A stretch of DNA of 27,040 bases. It comes from Chitinophagaceae bacterium UBA2789. Its GTDB lineage: Bacteria; Bacteroidota; Bacteroidia; Chitinophagales; Chitinophagaceae. Every line of letters starts with the position of its first letter. Within the stretch, counting starts at the first letter, position 1. Where the stretch lies: NCBI GenBank assembly GCA_002352145.1, contig DEHX01000124.1:1-27040 (forward strand), in the 5' to 3' direction. Both the position numbers and the translations under genes were made by a program. Of the stretch, positions 5,567-13,926 are shown piece after piece. The notes under the pieces were generated by a model. It made no database searches, had not been told where the DNA came from, and saw only the letters and a list, made by a program, of their open reading frames with translations.

Positions 5567-8407
5567 ATGCAAGCGGTAAAAAAGTGCTGGCTATTCGTAC
5601 TTGTTTTTTTGCTTTTAGCCAATTTTTCATGGTCGCAGATCAACAGGGAACAGCCTATGCCGGTAGACCCCAAAGTGAAAATTGGCAGGCTGTCCAATGG
5701 TATGACTTATTATATCCGGCACAACAGCAAGCCGGAACAAAGAGTGGAACTGCGACTCGTGGTAAACACCGGCTCTGTAATGGAAGATGAAGATCAGCTG
5801 GGATTAGCCCACTTCATGGAGCATATGAACTTTAATGGCACCAAACGCTTTCCAAAAAACGAACTGGTAAATTACCTGCAAAGCATCGGCGTGCAGTTTG
5901 GGGCTGACCTGAATGCCTATACAGGTTTTGATGAAACAGTTTATATCCTTCCTGTACCAACAGATAAACCAGAACTGGTAGAAAAAGGTCTGCAAATACT
6001 GGAAGACTGGGCGCATAATGCCACCCTGGATTCCCTTGAAATAGAAAAAGAAAGAGGGGTGGTAATAGAAGAATGGCGGCTCAGCCGTGGCGCCGATGAA
6101 CGAATGATGAAGCAAACCTTGCCCGTACAATACAGGGGTTCAAAATATGCTGACCGTTTGCCCATCGGAACGCTGGAATCTCTTCAATCCTTTTCACATG
6201 CTGCCCTAAAAAGATTTTATAAAGAATGGTACCGGCCGGACCTGCAGGCGATTGTAGTGGTAGGCGATATTGATGTAAATGAGATGGAACAAAAGATCAA
6301 AGAAATATTTGGTGATATACCGCCTCCCGTTTCTCCCCGAAAAAGAGAATCCTTTCCCGTACCGGATCACACTGAAACCCTGACCGTGGTAGCCAAAGAC
6401 AAGGAAACAGCTTTCCCGTCTTTGGAAGTGATGTTCAAAAAAGATCCGCAGCCGGAAACCACTATTGGTGATTATGTACGCTATATGAACCGGCTGCTTT
6501 TTACCGGTATGCTAAATAGCCGTTTCAGGGAAACAACATTAAAACCTAACCCGCCATTTGTTTCCGCAGGAGCTTACTATGGTAATACCTATGCAAGAAC
6601 GAAAGATGCCTATCAAATGTATGCGAACACCAGCGATACAGGGATGGCAAGATCCCTGTATGCACTGATGGAAGAAGGCCGCAGGGTATTATTGTATGGC
6701 TTTACACCGGCAGAGTTTGAATTACAGAAAAAACAGGTGGAGAGCTATTATGACAGAATTTTCAATGAAAGAGAAAAAGAAGAGTCCTATAAGTACGTAG
6801 ATGAATACGTCAATAATTTCCTTATCAATGAACCCATACCCGGAATTGAATGGGAATATGATTTTGTAAAGCAATACCTCGCATCTGTAAAGCTGGAAGA
6901 AGTAAACAGCCTTGCCAAACAATGGATCACTCCTGTAAATATGGTGGTAACATTAAATGCCCCGGAAAAAGAGGGCATTAAAATACCTTCGGCAGAAGAA
7001 GTAAAGGCTGTGCTCGCATCAGTGGAGACTGCCAAAATTGAACCCATAAAAGAGAAAGCACTGGCCACTGCCCTGATGGATGCTGGCAAACTAAAACCAG
7101 GCAAAACTATCAGCAGTAAAACAGATGATAACCTGGAAACTACGACACTCAAACTTTCTAACGGCGCTACGGTAATTCTTAAATCAACCAACTTTAAGAA
7201 TGATGAAATACTGTTCAGGGCCTTTAGTAAAGGAGGCCACTCAACTGTAAAAGATGCTGATTATTATTCCGGGTTATATGCATCACAGATTGCTATGCAA
7301 AGCGGCGTAAGCAACTTTTCCGCAATTGAGCTGGGCAATATGCTGAAAGGAAAAAACACCAGCGTTTCTGCAAATATTTCTTTATACGGAGAAGGAATGA
7401 ACGGCGGTACCATTCCTAAAGAGACAGAGACATTGCTTCAACTAATTCATCTCTATTTTACACAACCCCGCAAAGACAAAGAAGCATTTGAATCATTTAA
7501 AACCAGGCAAAAGCAATTATTTGGCAATTTGATGGCTAACCCACAAATCTTTTTTAGCAACGAGTTTCAGAAACTAATGACAAAAAACCATCCAAGAGCA
7601 GGTGGTGTACCCAAACCGGAAGATCTGGATAAGATCAGCCTTGATGCAAGCTACCGGATCTTTAAAGAACGATTTGCCAATGCCGGAGATTTTACGTTTG
7701 TATTTGTAGGATCGTTTGATGAGGACAGCATAAAACCATTACTGGAAAAATATATTGGCAGCCTCCCGGGAAAACCACAAAAAGAATCTTTCCGTGACCT
7801 CGGCATACGAAACCCTTCAGGCAAAATAGACAAGACAGTGAATAAAGGCGCAGATCAGAAAAGCTTTGTGACAATGGTTTTCAACCAACCGGCCACCTAC
7901 AGCAGCAAAGATGCCTATGCCTTAAGTTGTTTGGGTGAAGTAATGACCATAAAGCTGGTTGAACAACTAAGGGAAGAAAAAGGCGGCGTATATGGTGTGA
8001 GTGCCAATGGCAGTATGCAACGGATACCGGTTACAACTTCCATGTTCACTATTTCATTCCCCTGTGCGCCGGAAAATGTTGATACATTAAGCAAAGCTGC
8101 TATTGATGAATTAAAAAAGATCATCAGCAATGGCGTTAGTACTGCTGACCTGGATAAGGTCAGGGAGCAACAGAAGAGAAAGCTGGAAACAGATTTAAAA
8201 CAGAATATTTTCTGGCTCAGTAATCTTGCTGACGCATACTATTATGGTAACAACCCCGCTGATATCCTGAATAAACAAAAGATGGCTGAATATCTTACTT
8301 CCAAAATGATACAGGATGCTGCCAAAAAGTATATCAATCTTGATAAGTATATCCGCATGGTATTAAAACCGGAAGCAACAGAAGAAAAGACTAAAAAGGC
8401 ATTTTGA
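5567..8407 (+). CDS. Exported M16 (pitrilysin/PqqL-like) zinc metallopeptidase
   Basis: The 946-residue protein carries a signal peptide (about 1-24, ending SWSQ) and the typical double M16 layout. The N-terminal active half has the inverted zinc motif HFMEH at H82, E85 and H86, with the third ligand expected in ERGVVIEEW (E168 or E169). It is followed by M16 C-like domains. The inactive second half begins near TTLKLSNGATVILKSTNF and contains EQLREEKGGVYGVSANGS, the usual substrate-arm signature. Such enzymes degrade peptides in the periplasm. Length and residues look complete. The stop overlaps the start of the next gene (TGATG at 8405-8409), indicating translational coupling. Its specific substrate is not known. 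Confidence 0.93.
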   Translation: MQAVKKCWLFVLVFLLLANFSWSQINREQPMPVDPKVKIGRLSNGMTYYIRHNSKPEQRVELRLVVNTGSVMEDEDQLGLAHFMEHMNFNGTKRFPKNELVNYLQSIGVQFGADLNAYTGFDETVYILPVPTDKPELVEKGLQILEDWAHNATLDSLEIEKERGVVIEEWRLSRGADERMMKQTLPVQYRGSKYADRLPIGTLESLQSFSHAALKRFYKEWYRPDLQAIVVVGDIDVNEMEQKIKEIFGDIPPPVSPRKRESFPVPDHTETLTVVAKDKETAFPSLEVMFKKDPQPETTIGDYVRYMNRLLFTGMLNSRFRETTLKPNPPFVSAGAYYGNTYARTKDAYQMYANTSDTGMARSLYALMEEGRRVLLYGFTPAEFELQKKQVESYYDRIFNEREKEESYKYVDEYVNNFLINEPIPGIEWEYDFVKQYLASVKLEEVNSLAKQWITPVNMVVTLNAPEKEGIKIPSAEEVKAVLASVETAKIEPIKEKALATALMDAGKLKPGKTISSKTDDNLETTTLKLSNGATVILKSTNFKNDEILFRAFSKGGHSTVKDADYYSGLYASQIAMQSGVSNFSAIELGNMLKGKNTSVSANISLYGEGMNGGTIPKETETLLQLIHLYFTQPRKDKEAFESFKTRQKQLFGNLMANPQIFFSNEFQKLMTKNHPRAGGVPKPEDLDKISLDASYRIFKERFANAGDFTFVFVGSFDEDSIKPLLEKYIGSLPGKPQKESFRDLGIRNPSGKIDKTVNKGADQKSFVTMVFNQPATYSSKDAYALSCLGEVMTIKLVEQLREEKGGVYGVSANGSMQRIPVTTSMFTISFPCAPENVDTLSKAAIDELKKIISNGVSTADLDKVREQQKRKLETDLKQNIFWLSNLADAYYYGNNPADILNKQKMAEYLTSKMIQDAAKKYINLDKYIRMVLKPEATEEKTKKAF

Positions 8408-9429
8408 TGAAAACGATGAGGCTTTTGTTTTTCTTTATTTTGGCAGTAATAGTTGTAACAGCTGCCTTATCTTTTCTGCTGCCCACTTCACAGAAAGTAG
8501 AGCGGTCTGAAGTGATCAATGCACCGGCCAAAACCATTTACCAGCAACTGGTAAAACTGGAAAACTTCAATAAATTCTCTGTCTGGTCACAGCAGGACTC
8601 TTCTGCCGTTTACACAATAAACGGTACAGACGGTACAGTAGGTGCATTCAGTAGCTGGACCGGTAGCCCTGAAATTTCCGGCGAAGGAAAGATTGAAATC
8701 ATTGCATTGGAACAGGACAGAAAAGTGGAACACAAACTTCATTTCACGCAGCCAAAAGAAGGTGATGCCAGCTCTGTTTTTACTTTAAATGAGAACAACG
8801 GGCTTACTACCATCACCTGGAGTTTTGAGATGACCACACCCCGGCCATGGAATATTTTCAACCTGTTTTACAGTATGGATAAGCAAATGGGAAAGGATTT
8901 TGAACAGGGTCTTGCTACTTTAAAATCCTTAATAGAAAAACAGGCAGGCACAGCTGGAAATAATAACTACGAAGTACTGACAATGGATTTTCCTTCCACA
9001 ACATTTGCCGTTATCCGGCAACAGGTAAAATGGAGTGATATCTATACATTTCAAACGCAGCACATGCCCATCATCCGCAACGAGGCGATTAAGGCAAATG
9101 CTTCTCCGGGAACAGCTGCCAGTTTATTTTACAAATGGGATGAAAAAAATCAATTAACAGATATGGCTGCTGCCCTGCCAGTAATAAATGGAACAGAGCT
9201 CAATAATTCTTTAGTAAAAACTGAAAATATATCCACTGGTAAAGCAGTTTATGTAAATCATTATGGCAATTATGAAAAAGCAATTAATGCTTTCAACACT
9301 ATTTATGCTTACCTGGATAATCATAAACTGAAACAAAAATTTCCCGTCATTCAGCAATATATTACCGGCCCTGCCTCGGAAAAGGATACAGCTAAATGGC
9401 TGACCAAGATTGTCTTCCTTGTTGAATAA
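8407..9429 (+). CDS. Membrane-anchored SRPBCC domain fused to a GyrI-like domain
   Basis: The 340-residue protein starts MKTMRLLFFFILAVIVVTAA, one transmembrane anchor or uncleaved signal. Residues of about 30-170 look like an SRPBCC (polyketide cyclase/START-type) ligand-binding fold: VERSEVINAPAKTIYQQL, then FSVWS and WSFEMTTPRPW. The C-terminal part, from about 185, resembles a GyrI/AraC effector-binding domain, ending GPASEKDTAKWLTKIVFLVE. Both folds bind small hydrophobic molecules, but no catalytic residue can be named. The ATG at 8407 overlaps the peptidase stop, so the two are probably made together. The topology suggests the domains face the periplasm (inference). A TTG at 8404 is a less likely start. 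Confidence 0.8.
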   Translation: MKTMRLLFFFILAVIVVTAALSFLLPTSQKVERSEVINAPAKTIYQQLVKLENFNKFSVWSQQDSSAVYTINGTDGTVGAFSSWTGSPEISGEGKIEIIALEQDRKVEHKLHFTQPKEGDASSVFTLNENNGLTTITWSFEMTTPRPWNIFNLFYSMDKQMGKDFEQGLATLKSLIEKQAGTAGNNNYEVLTMDFPSTTFAVIRQQVKWSDIYTFQTQHMPIIRNEAIKANASPGTAASLFYKWDEKNQLTDMAAALPVINGTELNNSLVKTENISTGKAVYVNHYGNYEKAINAFNTIYAYLDNHKLKQKFPVIQQYITGPASEKDTAKWLTKIVFLVE

Positions 9430-9453
9430 AATTTCATCATACAAATTGGCCGC

Positions 9454-9472
9454 AATGAGTAACTCATTTTTA
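9454..9472 (+). terminator. Weak hairpin and T tract after the M16/SRPBCC operon
   Basis: AATGAG and CTCATT form a 6-bp stem around TAA (9454-9468), followed by TTTTATT. It lies 24 bp after the stop at 9429. The stem is AT-rich, so termination would be inefficient. Confidence 0.35.
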
Positions 9473-9502
9473 TTAACTTGTTGCACCAATTAAAACTATT
9501 CT

Positions 9503-10285
9503 ATGATGAAAATGAATACCGGCGCCTGGATCGGCATTATCGGAGGTGCCATCGGGTTTTTAGCTGCCATTGCTGCTGTCATTGTTACAACAGGTTCAGC
9601 AGGCATTTACATTACAATAGGCATGCTGGCACTTTTCGGAGGAATGGGCTTTCTTTTTTACAAACTTTTCTTCGCCCCGATGATCAATGCAAACCGGCTT
9701 CAAAAAACAGGATTACCCGGAACGGCAAAGATCCTGGAAGTAAGAGATACTGGTGTCACCATCAACAATAATCCGCAGATAAAATTAATCGTAGAGATAA
9801 AGAGTAGTCTCGGTCAGCGTTACACTACAACTATTAAAACACTGGTATCAAGGATCAACCCTTTTGCTTATCAGCCAAACATGGAAGTACCTGTAAAAAT
9901 TGATCCCCAAAATGAACAAAATGTAGTTCTCGATTATAGCCAAAATCGGCCAGCAACTGCAAATAATATGTTTACCCGGCAAAATACAGATGCATTGAAA
10001 ATCGAACTGGAGCAAATGCAAAAAGAAAATGAAGCTATATTAATGTCCGGCCGATCTGCCAGAGCCATTATAAAAAAATATACCTGGCTGGGTGTAAATG
10101 TAAATGGCAATAATCCCTACGTAGAACTGGAAATAGAAGTACTACCTGAAGCTTCTGCATCTTTCAGCAGTAAGGTTAAAGGCGTTATCGCCGAATTATC
10201 TGTTGAAAAGTATCAACCCGGTAAAGAGATATATGTTAAATATGATCTCTATGATAATTCTAAAGTAGCAATTGATCATTCCTGA
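9503..10285 (+). CDS. Two-helix membrane protein with two similar beta-rich segments, unknown
   Basis: The 260-residue protein starts MMKMNTGAWIGIIGG. Two transmembrane helices (about 8-30 and 35-59) form a hairpin, so the large remainder probably faces the cytoplasm. The soluble part contains two similar segments. The first, GLPGTAKILEVRDTGVTINN (about 70-89), ends near MEVPVKIDPQNEQNVVLDY. The second, GRSARAIIKKYTWLGVNVNG (about 177-196), ends near GKEIYVKYDLYDNSKVAI. A Glu/Gln-rich linker (about 163-176) joins them. The pattern resembles DUF3592-like beta domains, but the family is not recognised with confidence. No clear promoter was found upstream. The function is unknown. Confidence 0.7.
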   Translation: MMKMNTGAWIGIIGGAIGFLAAIAAVIVTTGSAGIYITIGMLALFGGMGFLFYKLFFAPMINANRLQKTGLPGTAKILEVRDTGVTINNNPQIKLIVEIKSSLGQRYTTTIKTLVSRINPFAYQPNMEVPVKIDPQNEQNVVLDYSQNRPATANNMFTRQNTDALKIELEQMQKENEAILMSGRSARAIIKKYTWLGVNVNGNNPYVELEIEVLPEASASFSSKVKGVIAELSVEKYQPGKEIYVKYDLYDNSKVAIDHS

Positions 10286-10389
10286 TTTTTTCTTAGTTAC
10301 TGAAAACGAGAGCATAAGATTCTTTTGATTTTCTTTTTTACGCTTTGGCACTGTCTTTGAAAAAATTCAGTGAAACAAAATCGAAGCGT

Positions 10390-10872
10390 ATGAAAAAGAT
10401 TATTGCAGCTGGCATACTTTTTTTCTTAATAACAACCTCCAGGTATGCTGATGCACAGGTTAGGGTAAACCTGAACATCAACATCGGTTCACAACCTGCA
10501 TGGGGACCTGTGGGATATGACTATGTAGAGTACTATTATATGCCGGATATTGAAGCCTATTATTATGTTCCCGGGCAACAGTTTGTATTTTTTTCTAATG
10601 GCAGATGGGTATTCTCCGCTTATCTGCCTGCAGTGTACAGAGATTATAATCTCTATTCCGCTTATAAAGTAATTATTAACCAGCCGAGAGCTTATCAATA
10701 TTATAATACACATAAAGTGAAATATGCAGGTTTCAGGGGGAAAGGGAATACGCAAATCATTATCAGGAATAGCAATGATCCCAAATACTATGTAGTAAAG
10801 GGACATCCCAAACATGCTCACAAATCACCTGGAAGAAATAATGGAAAGGGCAGAGGAAGGGGTCAACATTAA
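10390..10872 (+). CDS. Exported Tyr-rich protein with a basic Gly/His tail, unknown
   Basis: The 160-residue protein begins MKKIIAAGILFFLITTSRYADAQ, a signal peptide. The mature part starts with VRVNLNINIGSQPAWGP and is rich in Tyr: YVEYYYMPDIEAYYYVPGQQ. A long basic tail ends in NNGKGRGRGQH, which would suit binding of acidic polymers, nucleic acid or lipid headgroups, but this is a guess. Small exported proteins of this type are frequent in Bacteroidota and lack a known function. A longer start at 10345 was rejected because it puts 15 non-signal residues before the signal peptide. No good promoter match was found; TACGCTTTG near 10339 has one base too many. Confidence 0.7.
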   Translation: MKKIIAAGILFFLITTSRYADAQVRVNLNINIGSQPAWGPVGYDYVEYYYMPDIEAYYYVPGQQFVFFSNGRWVFSAYLPAVYRDYNLYSAYKVIINQPRAYQYYNTHKVKYAGFRGKGNTQIIIRNSNDPKYYVVKGHPKHAHKSPGRNNGKGRGRGQH

Positions 10873-10943
10873 ACAAAGTGAAAATGACTGTCTTTACGGC
10901 CATTTTCTAACTTTCTTCTAATTAAGCTAAACAGGTCTTTGTC

Positions 10944-10973
10944 TTGCCATCTCCGGCATTCCCATTATTTTTG
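10944..10973 (+). promoter_or_regulatory. Complete Bacteroidota promoter for the aminotransferase gene
   Basis: TTG at 10944-10946, a 19-bp spacer, then TATTTTTG at 10966-10973 match the -33/-7 consensus TTG-N19-TAnnTTTG. It ends 17 bp before the ATG at 10991. This is one of the two best promoter matches in the window. Confidence 0.65.
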
Positions 10974-10990
10974 CTTCAAAGGATGGGGTT

Positions 10991-12247
10991 ATGAAGCTTT
11001 CACATTTATCCGAAACATTGATCGGATCTGAAATCGTAAAACTGGGTGGAGAAATTCGGGAAAAGATCCGACAGGGTGAACGTATTTACAACTTTACTAT
11101 CGGTGATTTTGACCCCTCTATTTTTCCTATTCCTAAAGAACTAGAAGATGCTATTGTTGAAGCTTATCGAAAACATTTTACCAATTACCCCGCCGCTGAA
11201 GGTAATCTTGACCTGAGGGAAGCCATTCATTCTTTCATGAAAGATGAAGAAGGGCTTGACTACAGTATCAATGAAATACTGGTGGCTTCCGGCGGACGGC
11301 CACTGATCTACACAGTATTCCGTGCCATTTGTGATATAGGTGATAAGATCATATATGCCGTTCCAAGCTGGAACAACAACCATTACACACATTTTGTAGG
11401 AGGCGAACATATTGTCATCGAAGCCAAAGCTAAAAACAACTTCATGCCAACTGCCAGTGACCTGAAACCCCATATCAGTGATGCAGTGCTGATTTCTCTT
11501 TGCTCACCACAAAACCCAACGGGTACCACCTTCCGCAAAGAAGAATTGGAAGCCATTTGTGATATGGTGATCGAAGAAAATAAACGAAGAGCTGATGGGC
11601 AGAAAAAGTTGTATGTGATGTTTGACCAGATGTACTGGCATCTGACATATGGAGAAATCAAACACTACAACCCCGTTTCGTTAAGACCAGAGATGCGGGA
11701 ATACACTATTTTCATTGATGCAATCAGTAAAGTTTTTGCTGCTACTGGCGTAAGGGTTGGCTGGGGCATGGGACCTTCGGCTGTCATCAGTAAAATGAAA
11801 GCTATCCTTACGCATATTGGTGCCTGGGCCCCCATGGCTGAACAAAAAGCGGTTGCCTATTACCTGGGAAACAGGGAAGCTATTCACAAATACCTCGCAA
11901 ATTTCAAATCAGAAATAGAGGAGAGATTACGACGCATATACAATGGATTCGCCGGTTTAAAAAAAGAAGGACACCCGGTTGATGCAATTGCTCCTGAAGC
12001 GGCTATTTATCTCACAATAAAGATTGATTTAGTGGGAAAAACAAGTGCAGATGGTAAATTATTAGCCACCCAAAGCGATGTAACAGCATACATGTTAAAC
12101 AATGCGGGTTTGGCAGTTGTACCTTTTTATGCGTTTGGCGCAGAAAAAAATTCTCCCTGGTACAGACTAAGTATTGGTACCTGCAAAAAAGAAGAGATCG
12201 ATGAGATGATTGGTAAATTAAGAGAAGCACTGATAAGCCTGAAGTAA
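10991..12247 (+). CDS. Class I/II PLP-dependent aminotransferase
   Basis: The 418-residue cytoplasmic enzyme belongs to fold type I. The features in order are GDFDPSIFPIPKEL (substrate/N-terminal loop), VASGGRPLIYTVF (phosphate-binding turn, about 98-110), SLCSPQNPTGTTF (N175 contacts the PLP ring), MFDQMYW (D212, pairs with the pyridine N), and AISKVFAATGVRVGWG (K247, the Schiff-base lysine). WYRLSIG near the C-terminus holds the Arg that binds the substrate carboxylate. All key residues are present. Aspartate or aromatic amino acid transamination is typical for this group, but the substrate cannot be fixed from sequence. The gene has its own promoter and converges on the small genes at 12259-12675. 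Confidence 0.9.
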   Translation: MKLSHLSETLIGSEIVKLGGEIREKIRQGERIYNFTIGDFDPSIFPIPKELEDAIVEAYRKHFTNYPAAEGNLDLREAIHSFMKDEEGLDYSINEILVASGGRPLIYTVFRAICDIGDKIIYAVPSWNNNHYTHFVGGEHIVIEAKAKNNFMPTASDLKPHISDAVLISLCSPQNPTGTTFRKEELEAICDMVIEENKRRADGQKKLYVMFDQMYWHLTYGEIKHYNPVSLRPEMREYTIFIDAISKVFAATGVRVGWGMGPSAVISKMKAILTHIGAWAPMAEQKAVAYYLGNREAIHKYLANFKSEIEERLRRIYNGFAGLKKEGHPVDAIAPEAAIYLTIKIDLVGKTSADGKLLATQSDVTAYMLNNAGLAVVPFYAFGAEKNSPWYRLSIGTCKKEEIDEMIGKLREALISLK

Positions 12248-12258
12248 AATCCCCCTTA

Positions 12259-12501
12259 TCAGTTTTTATTGATTAAAAACCGAAAGGGTTTCAACCGGTG
12301 ATACCGGGTTTCTTTTAAAATAAGGGAGGCTTTGGAAGTAATCCTGTTACGGTTTACCAACTCATGCGCCCTGCAAAATGATTCAGGCGTTTCTGTTTGC
12401 TGAAGCAGTGAATGAAGAATCTCTATCTCCTTTTCAAGAATTTGCTCATCCATACCTACATGGCGTGATGCAACCAGTATGTCACGATTCGAAAAAATCA
12501 T
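12259..12501 (-). CDS. Small 80-residue protein of unknown function
   Basis: The reading frame encodes MIFSNRDILVASRHVGMDEQ and continues as a charged helix-rich protein: ILEKEIEILHSLLQQTETPE, then SFCRAHELVNRNRITSKASL. It ends in a basic tail, LKPFRFLINKN. Codon choice resembles that of neighbouring genes and no opposing gene explains the frame. It starts 27 bp after the stop of the tiny lipoprotein gene on the same strand, so they may be co-transcribed. No family is recognised. An internal Met at residue 17 (MDEQILEKE) is a possible alternative start. Chance that it is not a gene remains. Confidence 0.5.
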   Translation of the reverse strand: MIFSNRDILVASRHVGMDEQILEKEIEILHSLLQQTETPESFCRAHELVNRNRITSKASLILKETRYHRLKPFRFLINKN

Positions 12502-12528
12502 TCTTGTTGGCCTTGTTTCTTTACACTA

Positions 12529-12675
12529 TCAATAGCCTGTCATGCCTTTTGTGCTAGGACAGCCACAATTTTTGCCGCCTTTTCCGCTACCGGAATAATA
12601 ATTACGGTTACAGGCAGTAAACAAAACTGTGCTAATAATTAACACGATTAAGGCTAATTTGTTGATGTTCCTCAT
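12529..12675 (-). CDS. Tiny 48-residue lipoprotein with C-terminal CGCP-GMxGY motif
   Basis: This gene is below the usual ORF length cut-off but is well supported. It reads MRNINKLALIVLIISTVLF then TACNRNYYSGSGKGG and ends KNCGCPSTKGMTGY. The first 20 residues form a lipoprotein signal with lipobox FTAC, giving lipidated C22. The mature peptide is only about 27 residues, with Tyr/Gly-rich sequence and two further Cys in the CGCP motif. The conserved-looking tail resembles a small Bacteroidota lipoprotein type seen in several genomes (from memory). The function is unknown; the paired Cys could bind a metal or form a disulfide. It diverges from the glycosyltransferase gene across only 44 bp. 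Confidence 0.75.
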   Translation of the reverse strand: MRNINKLALIVLIISTVLFTACNRNYYSGSGKGGKNCGCPSTKGMTGY

Positions 12676-12719
12676 ATCTTCAGTATTCTAAATTAAAACT
12701 ATTTTACAAACAAATTAGT

Positions 12720-13886
12720 GTGCTGTTGAGCCAAAACAAGCAAAAAATTAACCCTGATCAGACAGAAACGGAAAAACTACTGGGCAAAACCGATACAACC
12801 GGTAGAAAATCCCGCATTTTGGTAGCCCCGCTGGACTGGGGACTTGGCCATGCCACCCGCTGCATTCCCATTATCCGGGAACTATTACAGCAAGGCGCAG
12901 AGGTTTGGCTGGCCGGCGAAGGCGCACAAGAACATTTGCTTCGTTTAGAATTTCCCGACCTGCCCTTTTTGCAGCTTAAGGGATACAGAGTAAAATATGC
13001 TTCTACCAGATCTGGGGTGATCAGAAAGATCATTATGCAATCGCCCAGGTTTCTCAAAGCTGTAAAAAGGGAACAGGAATGGCTGAAAAAGACTGTCAAA
13101 GAAAATAATATTGATGCAGTTATTAGTGATAACCGGTATGGCTTATATCATACTGAAATACCCTGCATATTCATCACCCACCAGTTAGCCATAAAAAGTC
13201 CTTTAGGGAAATGGAGCGAACAACTGCTACAGAAAAAAAACTACAAATACATCAACCGCTTTACTGAATGCTGGGTACCTGATCTGCCGGGAGATGATAA
13301 CCTGGCAGGCGATCTATCACATCCGGCAATAATACCTAAAGTACCGGTCAAATATATAGGCTGGCTTTCAAGATTTAGCAAAAGGACATTGCAAGAAAAA
13401 GCAGGACATTTACTAATAGTTCTTTCCGGTCCCGAACCGCAACGCAGTTTATTTGAGACCACTGTAATAAGAGATATTGCCCGCTATGAAGGCAGCGTTA
13501 CTATTGTAAGGGGATTACCCGGAACCCATACATTGCTTCCGTCTACTAATTCTATCAGGATATACAATCATTTGCCGGCAAAACAACTAAATGAAGAAAT
13601 GGAAGTAGCGGAATTTGTCATCAGCCGCAGCGGGTACAGTACTGTTATGGATATAGCCGCTTTACAAAAGAAAAGCATCCTTGTGCCAACACCAGGACAA
13701 ACTGAACAGGAATATCTTGCGGGCTATTACATGGAAAAAGGTATCGCCTGTGCTGCTTTACAACAATTTTTTTCCTTACCTGAAGAATTACAAAAAGCCA
13801 GGCTCATACCCTACCGGATACCTGCATTCTCTTACAGCAACAATTTGAAAACAACTATTCAAGATCTGTTATCACGGCTTCGCTAA
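12720..13886 (+). CDS. MurG-like (GT28/GT1-fold) predicted glycosyltransferase
   Basis: The product of 388 residues has a GT-B fold. The N-terminal domain begins at about residue 32 with RILVAPLDWGLGHATRC, the glycine-rich loop shared by MurG-related enzymes and by the TIGR00661 group of predicted glycosyltransferases. The C-terminal domain has LLIVLSGPEPQRSLFE and ends with AEFVISRSGYSTVMDIAALQ, which is the nucleotide-sugar binding region; VPTPGQTEQEYLAGY follows. It probably transfers a sugar to a lipid or glycan at the inner membrane, but donor and acceptor are unknown. No ATG is available upstream of the conserved part; GTG at 12720 is used here, and TTG at 12726 is possible. The first 30 residues are low-complexity and may not all be translated. 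Confidence 0.8.
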   Translation: MLLSQNKQKINPDQTETEKLLGKTDTTGRKSRILVAPLDWGLGHATRCIPIIRELLQQGAEVWLAGEGAQEHLLRLEFPDLPFLQLKGYRVKYASTRSGVIRKIIMQSPRFLKAVKREQEWLKKTVKENNIDAVISDNRYGLYHTEIPCIFITHQLAIKSPLGKWSEQLLQKKNYKYINRFTECWVPDLPGDDNLAGDLSHPAIIPKVPVKYIGWLSRFSKRTLQEKAGHLLIVLSGPEPQRSLFETTVIRDIARYEGSVTIVRGLPGTHTLLPSTNSIRIYNHLPAKQLNEEMEVAEFVISRSGYSTVMDIAALQKKSILVPTPGQTEQEYLAGYYMEKGIACAALQQFFSLPEELQKARLIPYRIPAFSYSNNLKTTIQDLLSRLR

Positions 13887-13898
13887 TATTTTTGCGGT

Positions 13899-13906
13899 TA
13901 ACTTTG
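13899..13906 (+). promoter_or_regulatory. Bacteroidota -7 promoter element for the EamA gene
   Basis: TAACTTTG matches TAnnTTTG exactly and ends 20 bp before the TTG start at 13927. Its spacing resembles other starts in the window and supports a TTG start. Confidence 0.5.
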
Positions 13907-13926
13907 ACTCTCTTAAAGTTTTTGCA

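Noticed and set aside
10489..10821. 110-codon open frame on the minus strand
   Set aside because: Antisense to the exported Tyr-rich protein gene, which has a clear signal peptide; the product is a hydrophobic shadow.
12262..12280. GTTTTTA-TTGAT-TAAAAAC inverted repeat as a bidirectional terminator between converging genes
   Set aside because: The stem is nearly all A-T pairs and overlaps the end of the 80-residue frame; too weak to call.
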